In this document: positions 58,685 through 64,000 of the stretch, in pieces
Layout: the number at the start of each line of letters is the position of its first letter
How positions within the stretch are numbered: the stretch's first letter is position 1
From: Bacillota bacterium
GTDB lineage: Bacteria > Bacillota > Sulfobacillia > JABLXB01
Direction of reading: 5' to 3'
Assembly: GCA_013178305.1 (NCBI GenBank)
Contig: JABLXB010000002.1
Coordinates: 124,001 to 188,000, forward strand
DNA: 64,000 nucleotides
The notes under the pieces: model-generated
What the model was told of the DNA's origin: nothing
The model's input: the letters and a program-made list of their open reading frames with translations, nothing else
The model's database searches: none
Position numbers and translations under genes: made by a program

Positions 58685-61624
58685 TCAAACGTGTAGGCGT
58701 GACGGCGTTCCGGCGGCCGGTCGGCTCACGGGCTTGAACGTGAGGGCGCGCATTACGCACGCGGCCACGCACGCCGGCTGCTCTCCCGCAGCGAGGAGGT
58801 CGCTGCACAGGTCGCACTTCGCGGCCTTTCCGCGGCCCCCCAGCACCTGGACTCCGCCGTTCGGGCAGGCGTCCGCACAGGCGCCGCAGCCAGTACATAG
58901 CGCTTCGTCGATCAGGACCGCTCCGTCCGCCCTCCTACTGACCGCGCCGCTCGGACACGCCCCGGCGCAGGCGGGGCTCTCGCAATGGTCGCACGATAGC
59001 GACAAATGATAGACCTCGGGCCTCGGGTATTCGCCCCCCTCGAACGTGTCGACGCGCCGGATGAACTCCCCCACGCCGAGGTTGTTCCTGTCCTTGCATG
59101 CGATCTGGCAGGCCTTGCACCCGATGCACAGACTCGAATCGAACTGTATGGGGCCGCCCTGCGACGCCCCCTGGCTGCCGTCGCGTCGCACGCGCCGTCC
59201 GCCGTCCGCAGGGGGCCGGCCCGAACCTCTGTACCTCTCAACCTGGACATTGCACGAGTTCCACCCGGAATGCCCCTGTCCCGTGGGTATGGCGCCTACC
59301 AGCACGTTTGCCGACGCGCCCCTGTCGACGCACTCGTTCTCGTCCATGTCCGCCCACGCGCCCTCCGGGAGCGACACCACACCCGGCATGACCCGCGCCG
59401 TGACACGTACAGGGCAGATGATCCGGCCGTGCTTGCTCGAAACCACGACGGTGTCGCCGTCCGTTATGCCCCGACTAGAGGCATCGGCCGAACTCATGAG
59501 CAATTCCTGAGGAAACGCCTCGGTGAGCCAGGGTACGCCGGCAAGGCTGGAGTTGGTCCTTCCCCGCGCGTGCGGGGTAATCATCTGCAGCGGGTACCCA
59601 GCTCCACCCTCGGAGGCATCCTCGTACCCTTCGACCGGCCTCCGGTACTCGGGTAGCGGCGAAATGCGGTCCCACCCACACGACCGGACGAACTCGGCGA
59701 TGACCCTGCAGTGGATCTCGAGCCTGCCGCTCCGGGTGTCTAGCGGGTACCGGGCCGGGTCCGCGCGGAATCTCTCAAAGGCGATGTGCCCCAGGGAGTC
59801 GCAGGCGGCGCGCGGAACCTGATAGATGCCACGTTCCTTGAACTCACGGAACGGGATCCTCCCCCGTTGCGGCCGTCCCTCCACGCCGATCTCCTCGATG
59901 TCGGTGGCGCTGATATCGACCAGGGGCTCGAAGCCGGAGCCGTCCGCCCTGGCGACGACGGCGCCGGCCACCTGATTGAACACCTGCTGCTTGAGCGGTA
60001 CAGGGTCGATGGCCCCGGGGTCAAGGCCGAGACGCCTGCCGATCTCGACAGCAATCCAGGAGTCGTCCCTGGATTCAAACAAAGGCTCGACAACCTGACT
60101 CGCGAAGACGATTATCTCGCGGTTACCCGTCTTCACCAAGCCGAAACGCTCCCACGGCGTCGTTACCGGGAGCACGATGTCGGAGTACCGCGCCTGCGTG
60201 CTGAAAAACGGGTCCTGCGTCACGACGAACTCGACCCTGCGGTGAGCGTCGATCCCCTTCACCAGCCCGGTGAGCTGGTTGAGCTTCGCGGCGCCCGCAT
60301 GGTATATCAGCCGGATACCGGCTTCTCCCTCCACGCCATCCCCAAGGGTGTACCTTCCCGTGAGCACCGCGTCCCAGACCTCGTTGTTGTTTACGGCAAG
60401 TGAGGCCAGCGGGTTGGCGATGTCAGGCACCCCGGGGTCACCCGCCCGGACCAGCGCAGGCCCGCCGTTCCCGGCGGCGGCGTAGGCGCTGACCCCCGTC
60501 ATCCTACCCGGGAGCCCGAAGTGCCCGGTCATGCAGCCCAGCGCCATAAACACCTGCGGCCACGAGTCGGCGCTGTTGACCCGAGCCGGCGCCCAGCCGG
60601 TAAGAAGCGCGACCCGTTTGCGGCAGCCGATCTCCCTGGCCAGCCTGCGGATGGTTTCGGGTTCCACGCCGCAGATCCGCGATGCCCAGTCCGGAGTCTT
60701 CGGCTGCCCATCCCGCGTTCCGAGCAAGTAATCCTTGAAGTTGCTGCGCGGGTCCTCGCCGCCGGGCATGTGTTCCCTGTCGAACCCCACCGTGCAGCGG
60801 TACAGGAAGTCCCAGTCCATCAACGGATCGGACGAGGGGTCGTCTTCCGTCAGCAGGGTGTGCGCTATACCCAGCGCCAGCGCATGGTCGGTCGCGGGAC
60901 GGCAAGGGATCCAGTCCCCACCCAGCACGCGAACTGAATCAGTGTAGACGGGGTCGATGAAGATGAATCTCGCACCCGCCCTGGCAGCCTGGAGATAGTT
61001 GTAGGTCGGGTTTCCACCGCTCGACAGCGCGGGATTGGCCCCCCACACCACGACGACCTCGCTCCGGCGAAGGTCGAAGCGGTCGTTGATGTACATGCAG
61101 CCACTACCCCTGTCGAGGCCGATGGCGGGGCCTGTATTGAGCCACGTCCCCCAGGACGTTGAACCCCACGACGTCAGGTACCCGCCGTAAAGCGACAGCA
61201 TGCGGCCTATTTCAGCGCCCCACGCCAGGATCGAAGCGTTGCCGTAAGCGGTCTTCACGCGCTCTATCTCACCGGAGACCACATCGAGCGCCTCGTCCCA
61301 CGAGATCCGCTCCCACTCGTCCCGGCCGCGAAGGTCCTTCCTGCCGCCGGGCGCCCAGTGCTTGCGCTTCATAGGGTGCCTGACGCGGTTCGAACCGAAC
61401 ACAGCCTGCCGGTAGGCGCGTCCCCGAGCGCACGCCCTTTGCTGCGGGAAGTCGGGACTGTCTGAGTGAGTGTCGTCGGTCTTCTGACGGATCGGTACCT
61501 CGCCGGCAACGTACACCCTGTTCAGGCAGCGACCACCGCAGTCGCCCCAGCAGGCGGCGGTAACCCACCTGCCCCCTGCTGCAGTATTTCCGGTGCTATC
61601 AGTATTGCCGGTGTTATGCTCCAC
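58685..61624 (-). CDS. Fused molybdopterin oxidoreductase and ferredoxin subunit (DmsA-DmsB type)
   Basis: A 979-residue fusion. Residues ~20-75 hold the N-terminal [4Fe-4S] site (AACWGDCGGRC, later CARGRAY). The next ~700 residues are a DMSO-reductase-family catalytic domain (SILAWGAEIGRMLSLYGGYL, VVVWGANPALSSGGNPTYN, AKLNQLTGLVKG, PQMITPHARGRTN-like cofactor binding). After a Gly/Ser/Arg-rich linker (~800) comes a DmsB-type four-cluster domain (LCIGCKACQIACKDR, CDHCESPACAGACP, CTGCGACADACP). No membrane anchor (DmsC) or Tat RR motif is seen, so it is probably cytoplasmic. Oxidant or reductant unknown. GTG behind GGGGGTG. Confidence 0.85.
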   Translation of the reverse strand: MEHNTGNTDSTGNTAAGGRWVTAACWGDCGGRCLNRVYVAGEVPIRQKTDDTHSDSPDFPQQRACARGRAYRQAVFGSNRVRHPMKRKHWAPGGRKDLRGRDEWERISWDEALDVVSGEIERVKTAYGNASILAWGAEIGRMLSLYGGYLTSWGSTSWGTWLNTGPAIGLDRGSGCMYINDRFDLRRSEVVVVWGANPALSSGGNPTYNYLQAARAGARFIFIDPVYTDSVRVLGGDWIPCRPATDHALALGIAHTLLTEDDPSSDPLMDWDFLYRCTVGFDREHMPGGEDPRSNFKDYLLGTRDGQPKTPDWASRICGVEPETIRRLAREIGCRKRVALLTGWAPARVNSADSWPQVFMALGCMTGHFGLPGRMTGVSAYAAAGNGGPALVRAGDPGVPDIANPLASLAVNNNEVWDAVLTGRYTLGDGVEGEAGIRLIYHAGAAKLNQLTGLVKGIDAHRRVEFVVTQDPFFSTQARYSDIVLPVTTPWERFGLVKTGNREIIVFASQVVEPLFESRDDSWIAVEIGRRLGLDPGAIDPVPLKQQVFNQVAGAVVARADGSGFEPLVDISATDIEEIGVEGRPQRGRIPFREFKERGIYQVPRAACDSLGHIAFERFRADPARYPLDTRSGRLEIHCRVIAEFVRSCGWDRISPLPEYRRPVEGYEDASEGGAGYPLQMITPHARGRTNSSLAGVPWLTEAFPQELLMSSADASSRGITDGDTVVVSSKHGRIICPVRVTARVMPGVVSLPEGAWADMDENECVDRGASANVLVGAIPTGQGHSGWNSCNVQVERYRGSGRPPADGGRRVRRDGSQGASQGGPIQFDSSLCIGCKACQIACKDRNNLGVGEFIRRVDTFEGGEYPRPEVYHLSLSCDHCESPACAGACPSGAVSRRADGAVLIDEALCTGCGACADACPNGGVQVLGGRGKAAKCDLCSDLLAAGEQPACVAACVMRALTFKPVSRPAAGTPSRLHV

Positions 61625-61829
61625 TCAGCCGCACCCCCGCCCCGGTTTTCTGCACCGTACTCGTGTTCGCCCCCGCGGGCCCAATTCCTGCCCGGAGTTC
61701 GCGCTGTTTGACACGATCTAAAAGGGATTCCCGTCAGTGTAATTGAATGAAACACGCGTACAAAGGGTGGCGCCAGCGGCGAACTCGCCCTTTTCGGCGC
61801 CATTTCCGGGGGATGACAGGAGGCAGACC

Positions 61830-62306
61830 ATGAGATTACAGCCCAATCCGGAGAAATGCACAGGCTGCCAGATTTGCGAGGCGTTCTGCTCGTTCAAGAA
61901 AGAGAGGGCGGTGTGGCCCGCCAGATCGCGCATCAGCGTCCTGAAGTGGGAGAAGGAAGGGGTGTACATCCCCTTTACCTGCCAGCAGTGCGAGAGGCCG
62001 CTCTGCCAGGAGGCGTGCCCCGTCGGCGCCATAGGAAGGTGCGAGGCGACGGGCGCCCTTGAAGTCGACTCCAGGCGGTGCCTCGGCTGCAAGATGTGCG
62101 TCACCGCCTGTCCCTTCGGCGGTATGGCATACGACCCCGACCGCGGGCAGGCGATAAAGTGTGACCTCTGCGGCGGCGACCCCGAGTGCGTGCGGATGTG
62201 CCCATTCGGCGCCCTCACGTTCATCAGAGAAGAGAAATACGCGCAGGTCAAACGCCGTGAGGCGGCGCGTAAGCTCGCCGGCCTTCTCGACCTGGTGGGG
62301 AGGTGA
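61830..62306 (+). CDS. Four-cluster [4Fe-4S] ferredoxin subunit, AOR-linked
   Basis: A 158-residue DmsB/HycB-type protein with four [4Fe-4S] motifs: CTGCQICEAFCS, CQQCERPLCQEACP, CLGCKMCVTACP and CDLCGGDPECVRMCP. ATG 61830 is 6 bases after AGGAGG; a longer frame from 61743 has no site. Its stop overlaps the ribosome site of the AOR gene, so it is likely the electron-transfer subunit of that AOR, as in AorA-AorB type enzymes. Confidence 0.87.
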   Translation: MRLQPNPEKCTGCQICEAFCSFKKERAVWPARSRISVLKWEKEGVYIPFTCQQCERPLCQEACPVGAIGRCEATGALEVDSRRCLGCKMCVTACPFGGMAYDPDRGQAIKCDLCGGDPECVRMCPFGALTFIREEKYAQVKRREAARKLAGLLDLVGR

Positions 62307-62311
62307 CGGGC

Positions 62312-64000
62312 GTGTTCAGGTATAAGGGATACACCGGCAAGTACCTCGAAGTCGACCTGTCGACAGGCAGCGTGGAGGTGTTGCCCATCGACGAAGCCCT
62401 GGCGGAGGCTTTCCTCGGGGGCAGCGGCTTCGGGACGAATCTCCTGTGGCGCCGCGTGCCGGCCGCCGTCGACCCCCTTTCTCCGGACAACCTGCTGATA
62501 TTCGCCACCGGACCGCTCAACGGCACGCTCATGCCGAACAGCGGCCGGATGGAGATGATAAGCAAGTCCCCGCTCACCGGCATCTATGGCGACTCGAACA
62601 CGGGCGGGTTCCTCGGGCCCGAGTTGAAGTTCGCCGGCTTCGACATGGTGGTGATCCGCGGGAAAGCGCCGGAACCCGTGTACCTTTGGATAGAGGACGG
62701 AAAGGCGGAAATCCGTAGCGCGAAGCACCTGTGGGGCAAGGACACCGTCGAAACCGAGGACGCGCTGGTGGAGGAACTCCACGACCCCGGCGTCAAGGTG
62801 GCCTGCATCGGCCCGGCGGGCGAGAACCTCGTCCGGTACGCGTGCATACAGGCGACATCGTCACGCTCCTTCGGGCGCACCGGCGGCGGCGCGGTCATGG
62901 GGTCGAAGAACCTCAAGGCCATGGCCGTACGCGGGTTCGGGGCGGTGAGGATCGCCGACCCCGACGGATTCTACCGCGTGGCCGTGCGCTGCCACGAAGG
63001 CATCAAGTCTAACGAGATATACCCTGCGGTCCATCGCTACGGTACCCCCGGCATCGTCTCGCTGATGAACGTCATCGGGCGATTCCCCACGAAGAACTTC
63101 CAGCTCGGCGGATACGCGGACGCCGACAAGATCAACGCCGAAGCGCTGCGCGCCGGCTTCTTCGTGAAGGACATCGCCTGCTTCGGGTGTCCGGTCGCGT
63201 GCGACAAGATATACCGCGTGAATGAGGGCGAGTACGCCGGCACGACCGTCAGGAGCTTCGAATACGAGACCATCAACGCGTTCGGCGCGAACATCCTCAA
63301 CCCGAAGCTCGACGCGATACTCAAGGCCAGCGACATCTGCGACAGGCTCGGGCTCGACTCGATCACGACCGGACGGTGCATTTCGTTCGTAATGGAACTC
63401 CTCGACCGCGGGATCCTTACGCGCGCCGGCGTGGACGGTCTCGATCTGACCTGGGGCAACGTCGAGGCGGCGATGGAACTGGTGCGGAGGATCGCCTACA
63501 GGCAGGGGGTCGGGACGCTGCTCGCGGAGGGCGTGCGCCGCGCTGCAAAGGAGATCGGCAAGGGCGCCGCGGATTACGCGATGGATGTCAAGGGGCAGGA
63601 AATCGCCGCTCAGGACGGCCGCGCACAGCAATCGATGGGGCTCGCCCACGTCACCTCCAGCAGGGGCGCGGACCATCTGAAGGCGTTCCCCACCATTGAC
63701 GAGACGGGTTATCCCACCGAGGCGCGGCGCCGTTACGGCGACGCGTACCTGCCGGACATGGCCGACCCCCGTTCGACGAAGTACAAGGGTTTCCTCGTAA
63801 AGGACGGTGAGGATTACGCCGCCGTGGTTGACTCGACGGGGACCTGCAAGTCCGGCGGCAACTTCGTCCTCGCCCAGATCTACTGGGACGACGTGGCCGA
63901 GGCGGTCAGGTACGCGACGGGGATGGACATCGACGTAGTGGGACTGAAAGCCGCCGGAGAGCGCATCGTCAATCTGCAGCGGGCTTACAACGCCATTCAC
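62312..64000 (+). CDS. Aldehyde:ferredoxin oxidoreductase family 3 (C-terminus beyond window)
   Basis: 563 codons are present before the window ends. It begins FRYKGYTGKYLEVDLSTGSV, has GDSNTGGFLGPELKFAGFDM, RTGGGAVMGSKNLKAMAV, the cluster motif DIACFGCPVACDKIY (CxxCxxxC), and the later STGTCKSGG; all are AOR family marks. GTG 62312 follows GGGGAGGTGA by 5 bases. Coupled to the ferredoxin subunit gene upstream. Clearly distinct from the AORs at 11302 and 52126. Confidence 0.9.
   Translation, partial: MFRYKGYTGKYLEVDLSTGSVEVLPIDEALAEAFLGGSGFGTNLLWRRVPAAVDPLSPDNLLIFATGPLNGTLMPNSGRMEMISKSPLTGIYGDSNTGGFLGPELKFAGFDMVVIRGKAPEPVYLWIEDGKAEIRSAKHLWGKDTVETEDALVEELHDPGVKVACIGPAGENLVRYACIQATSSRSFGRTGGGAVMGSKNLKAMAVRGFGAVRIADPDGFYRVAVRCHEGIKSNEIYPAVHRYGTPGIVSLMNVIGRFPTKNFQLGGYADADKINAEALRAGFFVKDIACFGCPVACDKIYRVNEGEYAGTTVRSFEYETINAFGANILNPKLDAILKASDICDRLGLDSITTGRCISFVMELLDRGILTRAGVDGLDLTWGNVEAAMELVRRIAYRQGVGTLLAEGVRRAAKEIGKGAADYAMDVKGQEIAAQDGRAQQSMGLAHVTSSRGADHLKAFPTIDETGYPTEARRRYGDAYLPDMADPRSTKYKGFLVKDGEDYAAVVDSTGTCKSGGNFVLAQIYWDDVAEAVRYATGMDIDVVGLKAAGERIVNLQRAYNAIH

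Noticed and set aside
62861-64000. 379-codon open frame on the minus strand
   Set aside because: Opposite the AOR gene that begins at 62312; the plus-strand product has AOR motifs, the minus-strand one does not.
1-64000. CRISPR arrays, tRNA or rRNA genes, complete insertion sequences, integrases or attachment sites
   Set aside because: Looked for on both strands by eye; no repeat-spacer pattern, no tRNA-like TTCGANNC arm with matching stems, and no transposase or integrase was recognised. A covariance-model scan would settle the RNA genes.

Overview
The window reads as chromosome of an anaerobic, endospore-forming, G+C-rich member of the Bacillota (Firmicutes). Sporulation is shown by an alpha/beta-type small acid-soluble spore protein (26319-26696), a cotJABC spore-coat operon (38903-39979), a CotF-like fragment, and two low-complexity proteins that look like coat components (1433-2240). 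Anaerobic metabolism is shown by the HydE/HydG/HydF maturases of [FeFe]-hydrogenase, three aldehyde:ferredoxin oxidoreductase (AOR) family genes, a molybdopterin oxidoreductase and several [4Fe-4S] proteins. No rRNA or tRNA gene was recognised, so a finer placement is not supported.

Layout. 1-4.5 kb: partial MFS transporter, homoserine dehydrogenase, coat-like proteins, pyrophosphatase, a YycJ-like metallo-hydrolase, and an ECF riboflavin transporter gene behind a promoter, FMN riboswitch and terminator. 4.6-26.3 kb: a catabolic divergon. A sigma-54 activator (8072-9988; PrpR_N, PAS, AAA+, Fis-type HTH) sits between a leftward acyl-CoA operon (CoA transferase, acyl-CoA dehydrogenase, enoyl-CoA hydratase) and a rightward run of fifteen genes (Ldh2-type dehydrogenase, AOR, MoaD-like, cupin, U32-like, creatininase-like, tripartite tricarboxylate transporter with two tctA copies, two dehydrogenases, old-yellow-enzyme family protein, fumarase-type hydro-lyase subunits). 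Both operons have a good -24/-12 promoter, and the run closes with a bidirectional terminator. 26.3-34.2 kb: housekeeping and spore genes (SASP, FAH-family hydrolase, cold-shock protein, RNase J-like nuclease, FabK/NMO-like, TruD, malic enzyme). 34.3-38.5 kb: a zone of decay with broken iorB and iorA, an AT-richer glycosyltransferase-like gene, and remnants of a PTS EIICBA permease. 38.5-43.6 kb: cotJ operon, a MEDS-domain protein, a hybrid histidine kinase, and about 1 kb of non-coding DNA containing a cotJC relic. 43.6-49.7 kb: hydrogenase-maturation operon (TM1266-like regulator, hydE, hydG, aspA, hydF) behind a promoter with a Rex-like operator and a leader with an intrinsic terminator. 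49.8-64 kb: UbiB-like kinase, then a tungsten/molybdenum redox island with two further AOR genes, two MoaD-like proteins, a PreA-like flavoprotein, an M20 hydrolase, a 47-residue ferredoxin, a stand-alone [FeFe]-hydrogenase H-cluster-like domain, and a fused DmsA-DmsB-type oxidoreductase.

How it fits together (inference). The organism appears to live on carboxylates and amide- or CoA-linked organics, moves electrons through ferredoxin, flavin and pterin enzymes, and controls hydrogen metabolism by redox state. The least-described parts are the sigma-54 divergon and the H-cluster-like/MoaD gene pair.
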